Assembly: GCA_024234875.1 (NCBI GenBank) | Contig: JACKNM010000002.1 | Location: 434,001-498,000, forward strand | DNA length: 64,000 nt | Direction of reading: 5' to 3' | DNA from: Ectothiorhodospiraceae bacterium | GTDB lineage: Bacteria > Pseudomonadota > Gammaproteobacteria > HK1 | In this document: positions 1 through 7,710 of the stretch, in pieces | How the letters are laid out: each line of letters begins with the position of its first letter | How positions within the stretch are numbered: the first letter of the stretch is position 1 | Translations under genes and position numbers: made by a program | Notes under the pieces: model-generated | The model's database searches: none | What the model saw: the letters and a program-made list of their open reading frames with translations, nothing else | What the model was told of the DNA's origin: nothing

Positions 1-1
1 G

Positions 2-862
2 CGCTCCGGTGGGCTGCGGCTCATCGAGGCGCCGAAATCCCGGCTCAAGGCCATCCAGCGCCGAATCCTCACCGACATCCTGAACCGCGTTCCACCGCAC
101 CCCGCAGCCCACGGCTTCACCCGCGGTCGCTCGACCTTGTCCTACGCGTCACCGCACGTCGGCCAGCGAGGGGTCCTGCGCCTCGATCTACAAGACTTCT
201 TCCACTCGGTCCCGATCGCCCGAGTCGGCGCCGTGTTCCGACGGCTCGGCTATCCGTTCGGGGCCGCCTCGACACTGCAGGGGCTCTGCGCCAACTCGGT
301 CTCACCGGTGCTCGCGGGCCCCCGGTTTCGAGACCTCACCTGGAGCGAGCGCAAGCGGCTGCAGTCGCCACACCTGGCCCAGGGCGCGCCGACCTCTCCC
401 GCGCTCGCGAACCTGTGCGCGTGGCGGCTCGACTGCCGGCTCGAAGGCCTGGCGGCGCACCACCACCTCCAGTACACGCGCTACGCCGACGATCTGGCGT
501 TCTCCGGGCCGACGTTGTCGGTCGGTCTGGCCAGGTTCCTCGCCGCCCTCGTCGGCGCCATCGCCGCCGAGGAGGGGTTCGCGGTGAACCATCGCAAGAC
601 CCGCGTGCAGCGTGCCTCGCAGCGACAATCCCTGGCTGGTGTCGTGATCAACCGCAAGCCGAACACCGTGCGCGAGGACTACGACCGCCTCCGGGCCACC
701 CTCCACAATTGCGCCCGGCACGGGCCGGCGAGCCAGAACCGAGACGGGCACCCGGACTTCGAGGCCCACCTCCGTGGGCGTGTGTCGCACGTCGCCCGGA
801 TGAACCCCGCTCGCGCGACGAAGCTTCACGAGCTGTGGATCCGGATCGACTGGAGTCGCTGA
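2..862 (+). CDS. Retron-like reverse transcriptase, 5' end missing (cut by window edge)
   Basis: RNA-directed DNA polymerase of the bacterial retron/group II-like superfamily. The frame is open from base 2, so the gene begins outside the window; 286 residues are visible. Seen, counting from base 2: AHGF near 36-39 followed by RGRS, the first catalytic aspartate block LDLQDFF near 61-67, QGAPTSPALANL from 127, and the catalytic YADDLAFSG at 161-169. The thumb-region motif that is VTG in classical retron RTs reads LAG here (SLAGVVIN, about 210-217). The C-terminus (NPARATKLHELW then a final IDW) resembles RTs of the retron type rather than DGR or group II intron RTs, and no maturase or HNH domain follows. 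The template RNA and any effector gene would lie left of the window, because the next gene downstream (lrgA-like) is unrelated. Family assignment is firm; retron identity is an inference. Confidence 0.85.
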   Translation, partial: RSGGLRLIEAPKSRLKAIQRRILTDILNRVPPHPAAHGFTRGRSTLSYASPHVGQRGVLRLDLQDFFHSVPIARVGAVFRRLGYPFGAASTLQGLCANSVSPVLAGPRFRDLTWSERKRLQSPHLAQGAPTSPALANLCAWRLDCRLEGLAAHHHLQYTRYADDLAFSGPTLSVGLARFLAALVGAIAAEEGFAVNHRKTRVQRASQRQSLAGVVINRKPNTVREDYDRLRATLHNCARHGPASQNRDGHPDFEAHLRGRVSHVARMNPARATKLHELWIRIDWSR

Positions 863-964
863 GCTGTCGACGCCGCTCGGGCGACGGTGAGAGGTCGCGA
901 CGCGATGGATCTCCGCGGTGGTGTCGCGCACCATCGTTGCACCTCCTCGCGCGACGGACTTGCC

Positions 965-1318
965 ATGCTGAACTGGATTGCGATCGTGCTCGGGCTGCAG
1001 CTCGTCGGTGAGCTGGTCGCCACCCTGTCGGGACTGCCGATACCGGGACCGGTGCTCGGCATGGTCGCCCTGCTCGCGCTGCTGCTGAAGCTCGGCCGGC
1101 TACCGGCGGAGCTCGACCAGCTCGCCAGCGCGCTGCTGCGCCACCTGTACCTCTACTACCTGCCGGCCACGGTCGGGGTCACCGCGCACATCGGCCTCGT
1201 CACCACCGAGCTGGTGCCGATCCTGGTGTCGGTGGTGGTGTCCTCGACGCTCGCGATGGTGGTGGCCGGTCACGTCGTGCAGCACATGACCGGCGAGGGC
1301 GCGACCGATGCTGTATGA
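965..1318 (+). CDS. CidA/LrgA-family holin-like membrane protein
   Basis: Small integral membrane protein of the LrgA/CidA family, thought to act with LrgB/CidB in control of murein hydrolase activity or in export of small carboxylates such as pyruvate. The start is the ATG of MLNWIAIV; an in-frame extension upstream is hydrophilic and unlike the family. The 117 residues are mostly hydrophobic with about four predicted membrane spans; the block GLPIPGPVLGM near residues 20-30 is the family signature. It overlaps the lrgB-like gene by 11 bases, so the two are translationally coupled. No LytSR-type regulator is present nearby. Confidence 0.85.
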   Translation: MLNWIAIVLGLQLVGELVATLSGLPIPGPVLGMVALLALLLKLGRLPAELDQLASALLRHLYLYYLPATVGVTAHIGLVTTELVPILVSVVVSSTLAMVVAGHVVQHMTGEGATDAV

Positions 1319-2042
1319 CGCGGTCGACGGGCTGCGCGCGTACCTCGCGGCCTCCCCGCTCGCCTGGCTGTTCGCGACGGTGGCCGCCTACCTCCTCGCC
1401 CGCTCGCTGTTCCAGCGCGCGCGCCAGCACCCGTTCGTCAATCCCATCGTGGTCGCGATCCTGTTGCTCGGGGCGGTGCTCTGGCTCACCGGCGTCGACT
1501 ACGCGGACTACTTCGCCGGCGCGCAGTTCATCCACTTCCTGCTCGGCCCGGTGACCGTGCTGCTGGCGGTCCCGCTCTACAAGGCCCTGCGGCTGGTTCG
1601 GCGGGCGGCGATACCGCTCGCGGTCGCGCTCCCGGTGGGGTCACTGGTCGCGTCGCTGCCCGCGGTGGTCCTCGCTGCGCTGCTCGGCGCCTCCGACGCG
1701 GTGGCCCGCGCCCTCGCGACCAAGTCGGTGTCCACCCCCATCGCGCTCGGCGTCTCCGAGGCGGTCGGCGGGCTCACCGCGATCACTGCGGTGGTGGTGG
1801 TGTTCACCGGGGTGCTCGGCGGGATGATGTCGGGCGTCGTTTTCCGGGCATTCCGGGTGCGCTCGCCGGCCGCGCAGGGCTTCGCGCTCGGGCTCACCGC
1901 GCACGGCATCGGCATCGGGCGGGCGGTGCAGATCGACGACACCGCCGCCGCCTTCGCCAGTGTCGCAATGGGGCTCAACGGGCTGGTCACCGCGCTGTGG
2001 GTGCCGGCGCTGGTTCCGGTCGTCCTCGCCACGATGGGCTGA
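1308..2042 (+). CDS. CidB/LrgB-family membrane protein
   Basis: Partner of the LrgA-like protein just upstream, 244 residues, close to the family norm of about 230-245. Several long hydrophobic segments suggest 6-8 membrane spans. The conserved centre is visible: KSVSTPIALGVSEAVGG near 140-157 and GLTAHGIGIGRA near 197-208, both hallmarks of the family. Proposed roles of LrgAB/CidAB pairs are autolysis control and import or export of pyruvate or other short organic acids; the substrate here cannot be read from sequence. Its stop lies 20 bases from the stop of the convergent acyl-CoA dehydrogenase gene. Confidence 0.9.
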   Translation: MLYDAVDGLRAYLAASPLAWLFATVAAYLLARSLFQRARQHPFVNPIVVAILLLGAVLWLTGVDYADYFAGAQFIHFLLGPVTVLLAVPLYKALRLVRRAAIPLAVALPVGSLVASLPAVVLAALLGASDAVARALATKSVSTPIALGVSEAVGGLTAITAVVVVFTGVLGGMMSGVVFRAFRVRSPAAQGFALGLTAHGIGIGRAVQIDDTAAAFASVAMGLNGLVTALWVPALVPVVLATMG

Positions 2043-2062
2043 CTGCCGGCGGGGCGAGCGGG

Positions 2063-3232
2063 TCAGACCGCGAGTGCCGCCCCGACGCCGTGGGCGAGCA
2101 GGCCTCGCGCGACCAGGGTGCGGTGGATCTCCGAGGTGCCGTCGTAGATCCGATAGACGCGGCTGTCGCGGTAGAAGCGCTCCACCGGCGAGTCCTTGCA
2201 GTAGCCCATGCCGCCGTAGAGCTGAATCGCGCGGTCGGCGACGCGGCCGTAGGTCTCCGCCGCGTAGACCTTGACCATCGAGATCCGGGTGCGCGCGTCG
2301 CCGCCGCGGTCGAGCACTGCGGCGGCCTCGAGCACCATCAGGCGTGCCGCGGCGATCTCCATCGCGGAATCGGCGAGATGCTGCTGCACCATCTGGAAAT
2401 CGCCGATCGGCTGGCCGAACTGCCGGCGCTCGCGCGCCTGCTCGGTCATCAGCTCGAGCAGTCGCGTGGCGGCGCCGACGGCGCGGGCGCCGATGTGCGC
2501 GAGACGGATGCGCGAGATGGTCGAGAGCACCAGGCGCAGGCCCCGCCCGCGCTCGCCGAGCAGACACTGCGGGCCGAGCCGTACGTCGTCGAAGTAGAGC
2601 TCGACGTGGCTGGTGCCGGCGAGCCCCATCATCGGCTGGTCGCGGCCGACGGTGAAGCCGGGCTGGTCCTTGTCGACCAGGAACAGCGAGATCCCGCGCG
2701 GCCCGGCCTCGGGGTCGGTCACCGCACTGACCACGAAGAAGTCGGAGAAGGCGCCGTCGCTGATGAAGTGCTTGTGGCCGGTGAGACGCCAGCCGTCGCC
2801 GTCGGGCGTGGCGCGGGTGGCGATGGCGGCGGCGTCGGAGCCGGCGCCGGGCTCGGTGATCGCGATCGAGCATGTCCGCTCGCCACGCACCGCGGGCAGC
2901 AGCCAGCGCTCGCGCTGCGCCGCGTCGCAGGCGAGCAGCACCTCGTAGACGTTGCCGAAGGCACGGCGGATGAGGATGTCCTTGGTCCGCCCGGCCTGCT
3001 CCTCGACCAGGCACATCTGCACCGCGTCGAGCCCTCCGCCGCCGTGCTCGGTGGGGATGTTCATGGCGTAGAGCCCGAGCGCCCGCGACTTCTCGTGCAC
3101 CGCGCGCGCGAGCTCCGGGCGCAGGACGCCGGTGCGCTCGACCTCCGCCTCCAGCGGCACCAGCTCGGCGTCGACGAACCGACGCACGGTGTCGACCAGC
3201 ATCCGGGTCTCGTCGGGGATCTCGAAGTCCAT
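2063..3232 (-). CDS. Acyl-CoA dehydrogenase family protein (CaiA-like)
   Basis: FAD-dependent flavoenzyme that introduces a 2,3 double bond into an acyl-CoA, 389 residues. Visible: the N-terminal helical domain, the FAD-contacting AITEPGAGSDAAAI block near 118-131, the central WRLTGHKHFISDGA segment, and the C-terminal signature YGGMGYCKDSPVERFYRD followed by RIYDGTSEIHR. The position of the family's usual catalytic Glu (YEGT) is Asp (YDGT), seen in some subfamilies. The gene is divergent from an enoyl-CoA hydratase gene with only 136 bases between starts, so the two probably serve successive steps of oxidation of one acyl-CoA. The exact substrate is not readable; crotonobetainyl-, short-chain or aromatic acyl-CoA are all possible. 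Confidence 0.9.
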   Translation of the reverse strand: MDFEIPDETRMLVDTVRRFVDAELVPLEAEVERTGVLRPELARAVHEKSRALGLYAMNIPTEHGGGGLDAVQMCLVEEQAGRTKDILIRRAFGNVYEVLLACDAAQRERWLLPAVRGERTCSIAITEPGAGSDAAAIATRATPDGDGWRLTGHKHFISDGAFSDFFVVSAVTDPEAGPRGISLFLVDKDQPGFTVGRDQPMMGLAGTSHVELYFDDVRLGPQCLLGERGRGLRLVLSTISRIRLAHIGARAVGAATRLLELMTEQARERRQFGQPIGDFQMVQQHLADSAMEIAAARLMVLEAAAVLDRGGDARTRISMVKVYAAETYGRVADRAIQLYGGMGYCKDSPVERFYRDSRVYRIYDGTSEIHRTLVARGLLAHGVGAALAV

Positions 3233-3368
3233 CGGTCGTCCTCACGGGGCAGCGCGGTGCACGGGCCGCGAATCTATCCCGGCCGGCGCGCCTGATGCAC
3301 GCCCGGCGCGCGCACCGTACCCTTCGCCCCCGGGCGCCATTCGCCCGGCCACCGATTCGGAGAGCGCA

Positions 3369-4148
3369 GTGGACGACCTCGAGTACTGCTCGGTGCGACG
3401 CGAGGGGCACGTGACCTGGGTGACCATCGAGCGCCCCGAGGTGATGAACGCGCTCCACCCGATGGCCCACGCCGAGCTGGCGCGGGTGTTCGACGCCTTC
3501 GCGGCGGACCACGACGCCTGGATCGCGGTGATCACCGGCGCCGGCGACCGTGCGTTTTGCACCGGCACCGATCTCAAGTACATGGCCGCCCACGGCCCCG
3601 TCGACCCACCGCCGTCGGGCTTCGCCGGCCTCACCTCGCGCACCGACCTCGACAAGCCGGTGGTGGCCTGCGTGAACGGGCTGGCGCTGGGGGGTGGCTT
3701 CGAGATCGTGATGGCCTGCGACCTGGTGGTGGCGGCCGAGCACGCCGAGTTCGGGTTTCCGGAGCCGCGCGTCGGGCTCGCCGCGCTCGGTGGTGGGCTG
3801 CACCGACTCGCTCGCCAGCTACCGCTCAAGCGCGCGATGGACCTCATCCTCACCGCGCGGCGCGTCGGCGCGGCCGAGGGCGAGCGGCTCGGGTTCGTGA
3901 ACCGGGTGGTGCCGCGCGAGCGCCTCGTCGACGAGACCAGGATCCTGCTCGAGGCCATGCTCGCCTGCGCGCCGCTGGCGCTGCGCGCGTCGAAGGCGAC
4001 CGCGATGGCGAGCCTCGACACACCGAGCCTGGCCGAGGCCCTGGCGCGGGAGCACCCGGCCGCCACCCGGATGCTGGCGAGCGACGACGCGCGTGAAGGC
4101 CCGCGCGCTTTCGCCGAGAAGCGACCGCCGCGCTGGACCGGGCGCTGA
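3369..4148 (+). CDS. Enoyl-CoA hydratase/isomerase (crotonase) family protein
   Basis: Crotonase-fold enzyme acting on enoyl-CoA thioesters, 259 residues from the GTG start; an in-frame extension further upstream is not protein-like. The oxyanion-hole loop FCTGTDLKYM lies near residue 60, and NGLALGGGFEIVMACDL near 103-119 holds the first family glutamate (GGGFE). The second glutamate is in GFPEPRVGL, so both residues needed for hydratase chemistry are present. The C-terminus ends in the short helix and RW-rich tail typical of the family. Its divergent neighbour is an acyl-CoA dehydrogenase, suggesting a partial beta-oxidation-like pair. Substrate unknown. Confidence 0.88.
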   Translation: MDDLEYCSVRREGHVTWVTIERPEVMNALHPMAHAELARVFDAFAADHDAWIAVITGAGDRAFCTGTDLKYMAAHGPVDPPPSGFAGLTSRTDLDKPVVACVNGLALGGGFEIVMACDLVVAAEHAEFGFPEPRVGLAALGGGLHRLARQLPLKRAMDLILTARRVGAAEGERLGFVNRVVPRERLVDETRILLEAMLACAPLALRASKATAMASLDTPSLAEALAREHPAATRMLASDDAREGPRAFAEKRPPRWTGR

Positions 4149-4199
4149 CTGGCCGCGCGACTCCGTGGTGGAATCGCGCAGGGTTTCTCCGGCACCCCG

Positions 4200-4254
4200 T
4201 TGACACCATTCGCCCGGAACCATCCAATGGCGCCGCGCCGGCCGCATGGCCGGC
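4200..4254 (+). promoter_or_regulatory. Candidate sigma-70 promoter with GC-rich hairpin upstream of the Gfo/Idh gene
   Basis: TTGACA at 4200-4205 and TCCAAT at 4223-4228 are separated by 17 bases, a good -35 and a fair -10. Just downstream GCCGGCC (4237-4243) and GGCCGGC (4248-4254) form a 7-bp inverted repeat with a GCAT loop that could be an operator or a leader hairpin. The downstream gene starts at 4287. Seen in sequence; function is inferred. Confidence 0.4.
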
Positions 4255-4286
4255 CGGGGAACGGACGAGGACGAGAGAGGACACCC

Positions 4287-5336
4287 ATGAGCGACCCGGT
4301 TCGCATCGCCGTCATCGGTCTCGGCGACATCGGCGCGCGGCACCTCGAGATCGCCCGACGCGAGCCCGCGTGCACGGTGGTGGCAGTCGCCGATCCGTCA
4401 ACCGCGGCCGCCGGACGAGCAGAGCGGGCCGGCTGCGCGTACTTCGCGGACTACCGCGAGATGCTCGACCGCGGCGGTATCGACGGCGCGATCGTCGCGG
4501 TTCCGAACCAGCTCCATGCCCCGGTGGCCCACGCCTGCGTCGAGCACGGCGTCCACGCCCTGGTGGAGAAGCCGTTCACCGACACCGTGGCGGCCGGTCA
4601 GGCGCTGGTCGCCGCCGCGCGGGCGGCGGGCGTGCGCCTGGCGGTCGGTCATCATCGGCGATTCGACCCCGCCACCGAGCGCGCGCACGCCCTGATCGCG
4701 GACGGTGCCATCGGGGAGATCCTGGCGGTGCAGTGCACGTGGGCCGCGCGCAAGCACGACACCTACTACGACGTGCAGTGGCGGCGCGAGCCGGGCGGCG
4801 GCGGGCCGGTGCTGATCAACCTCATCCACGACATCGACCTGCTCCGCCATCTGTGTGGCGACATCGTGCGAGTACACGCCGAGGTCGGACCGAAGGTACG
4901 CGGACACGCGGTGGAGAACACCGTCGCGGTCACGCTGCGTTTCGCCACCGGCGCGGTCGGCACCGCCCTGGTGAGCGACGCGACACCGTCGCCCTGGACC
5001 TGGGAAGCCGCGACCGGTGACAACCCCGCGCTGCCCGCCTCCGGGCGCAACGCCTATCGCTTCATGGGCAGCGAGGGCGCGCTCGGTTTTCCGCGCCTGG
5101 AGCTCTGGCGTCACGCGGACGTGCGCACCGGCTCCTGGCTGGATCCCATCGCATCGACGGCGGTGGAGACCGGCTCGCGGGCCGCGATCGCCCGCCAGCT
5201 CGCGCAGTTCTGCCGCGTGGTCCGCGGCGAGGAGGAGCCGCGAACCTCGGGCGAGGACGGCCTCGCGACGCTCGCGGCCACCGTCGCGGTGCTGGAGTCG
5301 GGTCGCACCGGCGAGCCCGTGGTCCCGGCCTGCTGA
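4287..5336 (+). CDS. Gfo/Idh/MocA-family oxidoreductase
   Basis: NAD(P)-dependent oxidoreductase of 349 residues, acting typically on sugars, inositols or their derivatives. The ATG follows a GAGAGAGGA ribosome-binding site. N-terminal Rossmann motif IAVIGLGDIGARHLE at residues 6-20, and the family EKPF motif (LVEKPFTDT, about 95-103) with the catalytic lysine. The C-terminal half is the substrate-binding alpha/beta domain, including the histidine-bearing block LINLIHDIDLLRHL. The next gene downstream on the same strand is an SDR dehydrogenase 61 bases away, and a sugar isomerase-like gene follows, which together suggest catabolism of a polyol or sugar acid. Substrate not predictable. Confidence 0.88.
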   Translation: MSDPVRIAVIGLGDIGARHLEIARREPACTVVAVADPSTAAAGRAERAGCAYFADYREMLDRGGIDGAIVAVPNQLHAPVAHACVEHGVHALVEKPFTDTVAAGQALVAAARAAGVRLAVGHHRRFDPATERAHALIADGAIGEILAVQCTWAARKHDTYYDVQWRREPGGGGPVLINLIHDIDLLRHLCGDIVRVHAEVGPKVRGHAVENTVAVTLRFATGAVGTALVSDATPSPWTWEAATGDNPALPASGRNAYRFMGSEGALGFPRLELWRHADVRTGSWLDPIASTAVETGSRAAIARQLAQFCRVVRGEEEPRTSGEDGLATLAATVAVLESGRTGEPVVPAC

Positions 5337-5397
5337 GACGCGGCGCCGAGTGGAGCACCGCGGCAGCGCGCACGCTGCCGGTTGGGAGGAAGTAGCG

Positions 5398-6120
5398 ATG
5401 CCCCGTCCACTGGAGAACCAGGTCGCGGTGGTCACCGGCGCGGCGCGGGGATTCGGCCGCGCGATCGCCGAGCGCCTCGCGGCCGACGGTTGCCGAATCG
5501 CCGCCTGGGACGTCGCCCCCGATGCCGGGCAGCCGGCGGCGCTGGTGCGTGAGGTCGACGTCGCGAGCGCCGAGCAGGTCGGCGCGGCAACCGAGGCCAC
5601 CCTGGCGGCCCTCGGGCGCATCGACATCCTGGTCAACAACGCGGGTATCAACGGACCGACCGTTCCGTTGTGGGAGTACCCACTCGAGGCCTGGGACCGC
5701 GTGATGGCGATCGACCTGACCGGCGTGTTCCTCTGCACGCGAGCAGTGGTGCCACACATGATCACGCGCGGTTCCGGGCGCGTCGTGAACATCGCCTCCA
5801 TCGCCGGCAAGGAGGGCATCGCCAACGCCACCCCGTACTCCGCCGCCAAGGCCGCGGTCATCGCCATGACCAAGGCACTCGGGCGCGAGCTCGCGACCAC
5901 CGGGGTGCTCGTCAACTGCCTCACCCCGGCGATGGCCGAGACCGACCTTCTCCGCGAGATGACCCCGGAGTACATCGCCACCATCAAGGCGAAGATTCCG
6001 ATGGGCCGCCTGTGCCGCGTCGAGGAGGTGGCCGAGATGACCGCCTGGCTCGCCGGCCCCGCATGCACCTTCACCACCGGCGCCGCCTTCGACCTCTCCG
6101 GCGGCCGAGCGACCTACTGA
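5398..6120 (+). CDS. Short-chain dehydrogenase/reductase
   Basis: Classical SDR oxidoreductase, 240 residues. The start is set by a strong GGGAGGA site six bases before the ATG; an in-frame extension upstream overlaps the preceding gene and is not protein-like. Visible: cofactor motif TGAARGFGRA near residues 14-23, NNAG near 82-85, catalytic Ser in NIASIAGKEG, and the YSAAK catalytic Tyr/Lys pair. Aspartate in AAWDVAP at the end of the second strand points to NAD rather than NADP. It probably forms a transcription unit with the Gfo/Idh gene upstream. A repeat-filled gap follows. Confidence 0.9.
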   Translation: MPRPLENQVAVVTGAARGFGRAIAERLAADGCRIAAWDVAPDAGQPAALVREVDVASAEQVGAATEATLAALGRIDILVNNAGINGPTVPLWEYPLEAWDRVMAIDLTGVFLCTRAVVPHMITRGSGRVVNIASIAGKEGIANATPYSAAKAAVIAMTKALGRELATTGVLVNCLTPAMAETDLLREMTPEYIATIKAKIPMGRLCRVEEVAEMTAWLAGPACTFTTGAAFDLSGGRATY

Positions 6121-6336
6121 CCCCAGCGGTCCCCCCCGACACTGGACACCCAGGTCGCCCGCCGGCCGGGGCGGCTTGCGGCCACCCACCGGCGACTGTT
6201 CCGCCTGTTGGACACCCAAGATGTCGGCAGCTCTGTTGGACACCCAAGATCTCGACAGCCATTGGGCGCCGGGTTCTGGACATCCAGGCGGCCCGTCGAC
6301 TCCTGCGGTCGACTCCTGGACACCCACTGTGCGACT

Positions 6337-6379
6337 CCTGGACACCCGCTGCGCGGTCAGCCGAGGGTGGGTGTCCAGG
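6337..6379. repeat. BIME-like inverted-repeat unit 1 (11-bp stem)
   Basis: CCTGGACACCC at 6337-6347 pairs perfectly with GGGTGTCCAGG at 6369-6379 around a 21-base loop. The loop contains GTCAGCCGAGGG, which is repeated in unit 2 about 104 bases downstream. The 25 bases 6356-6380 are identical to 6460-6484, so the whole hairpin was duplicated as a unit. Confidence 0.85.
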
Positions 6380-6441
6380 ACCCCCGGGACGGGAGTGGGT
6401 GTCCAGAAGGTGCCGTCCACGTCCAGGCGGTCTGCCGACTT

Positions 6442-6482
6442 CTGGACACCCACTGCCCAGTCAGCCGAGGGTGGGTGTCCAG
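6442..6482. repeat. BIME-like inverted-repeat unit 2 (12-bp stem)
   Basis: CTGGACACCCAC at 6442-6453 pairs perfectly with GTGGGTGTCCAG at 6471-6482 around a 17-base loop holding GTCAGCCGAGG. The stem differs from unit 1 but stays fully paired: the inner pair is A-T here where unit 1 has an unpaired G/T. This is consistent with a conserved hairpin rather than a conserved string alone. Confidence 0.85.
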
Positions 6483-6776
6483 GAACCCACGTCTCCAGGA
6501 CCCCACCTCCCGGGAGCCGGGTGAACAGTGGGTGTCCAAGACCCTCGGGGCCGGAGGTGGGTGTCCAGGAGTCTGGGTGTCCAGGAGTCTGGCCCAGGTG
6601 TCTGCAGGTGTCTGGGTGTCCAGGTGTCTGGCCAGGAGCCTGCTCCGCGGGTGCCTGGACAACCCCCGCCAGGGTTCCATCGGGTCGCGGTCGCATGCCG
6701 GTTCTCGCCGATACTGGACACCCACGACCGACGCGCCAAAGATCGCTCCGGTCGAGGCGAACGAAGGCGCCCCATC

Positions 6777-7607
6777 GTGAACAACCCAATCGACCGACTC
6801 TCGATCAATCAGGTCACTACCCGCGATCAGTGGTCACTGGTCGAGGCCATCGACGGCTACGCGCGCCATGGCGTGACCGCGATGGCGGTCTGGGCCGACA
6901 AGCTGCGCGAGATGGGCGTCGGCGCCGCGGCGCGGCGATTGCGCGACGCCGGCATGACGGTCACCGGCTACTGCGCCGGTGGCGACCTCACGGCGCGGGA
7001 CGGTGTGGCGGCACGACGACGCATCGACGAGAACCGGCGCATGATCGACGAGGCCGCGGCCATCGGCTCCCGCTGCCTGGTGGTGATCGGGGGCGGGCTG
7101 GATGCCGACGATCGCGATCTGCCCGGCGCCCGAGCGCGCGCGCTCGAACGTGTCGCCGAGCTGGTGCCCCATGCACGCGCTGCCGGCATGACCCTCGCGC
7201 TGGAGCCGCTGCACCCCATGGTCTGCGCGTTGCGCTCGGTGCTGACCACGCTCCGGCAGGCGAACGACTGGTGCGACGCGCTCGACGCCGGCCCGACCGT
7301 CGGCATCGCGGTCGACACCTACTGCGTGTGGTGGGATCCGGAGCTCGCGGCCCAGATCGCCCGCGCCGCGGGGCGGATCGTCGCGTTCCACGTCGCCGAC
7401 TGGCTGCCGGACACCTGCGACCTGCGGCTCGACCGCGGGATGCCCGGCGACGGTGTCGTCGACATCGCCGCGATCAGGAAAATGGTCGAGGCAACGGGCT
7501 ACACTGGCCACCACGAGGTCGAGATATTCTCCGCCCGCAACTGGTGGCGGCGCGATCCCGACGAGGTCGTCCGCGTCTGCGTCGAGCGCCACGCACGCAG
7601 CGTCTGA
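6777..7607 (+). CDS. Sugar phosphate isomerase/epimerase (xylose isomerase-like TIM barrel)
   Basis: Member of the AP endonuclease family 2 / xylose isomerase-like TIM-barrel superfamily, 276 residues from a GTG start (first residues NNPIDRLSINQ). Candidate metal ligands are visible: Glu in LALEPLHPM, Asp/His in VDTYCVWWDPE and FHVADW, and Glu in HHEVEIFS near the C-terminus. These enzymes isomerise or epimerise sugars or keto-sugars, or act as inosose dehydratases. The gene sits after Gfo/Idh and SDR genes and before a cupin gene, supporting a role in sugar or polyol metabolism. Its upstream region is repeat cluster A, which begins only 53 bases before the start codon. Substrate unknown. Confidence 0.85.
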   Translation: MNNPIDRLSINQVTTRDQWSLVEAIDGYARHGVTAMAVWADKLREMGVGAAARRLRDAGMTVTGYCAGGDLTARDGVAARRRIDENRRMIDEAAAIGSRCLVVIGGGLDADDRDLPGARARALERVAELVPHARAAGMTLALEPLHPMVCALRSVLTTLRQANDWCDALDAGPTVGIAVDTYCVWWDPELAAQIARAAGRIVAFHVADWLPDTCDLRLDRGMPGDGVVDIAAIRKMVEATGYTGHHEVEIFSARNWWRRDPDEVVRVCVERHARSV

Positions 7608-7710
7608 CGTCCGCGCTCGAGGCCGCTTCGCGACGGAGCATCCGACCGACATCGAAGCACCGGGCCCGCGGCGGCCCACGGAACTCAGCCAACCGAGCAG
7701 GGGGAACCCC

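Larger units (their letters stand above)
6143..6724. repeat. Repeat cluster A: 15 copies of TGGGTGTCCA / TGGACACCCA in both orientations
   Basis: The 656-base gap between the SDR and isomerase genes holds no credible gene but is filled with a short repeat. Minus-orientation copies (TGGACACCCA) start at 6143, 6209, 6237, 6277 (one mismatch), 6317, 6339 (one mismatch), 6443 and 6715. Plus-orientation copies (TGGGTGTCCA) start at 6368, 6396, 6472, 6529, 6558, 6574 and 6613. Local periods of 16, 22 and 28 bases recur. Frames across the region give only repeat-derived peptides rich in LDTH, GHP and WVS strings, so they are not genes. The same core occurs in clusters at 23601-23788 and 37354-37748. 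Confidence 0.95.

Noticed and set aside
1641..3803. 720-residue open frame on the minus strand
   Set aside because: It is an antisense/out-of-phase shadow across lrgB, the acyl-CoA dehydrogenase and crotonase genes, Arg- and Ala-rich, as expected in GC-rich coding DNA.
6143..6724. CRISPR array reading of the repeats
   Set aside because: The conserved unit is only about 10-13 bases, occurs in both orientations, spacing varies from 16 to over 60 bases, and no cas genes are present.
6176..6780. Open frames rich in LDTH, GHPG and WVSR strings
   Set aside because: These are translations of the DNA repeat in several frames and on both strands, with no family likeness; the same strings appear in the other clusters.
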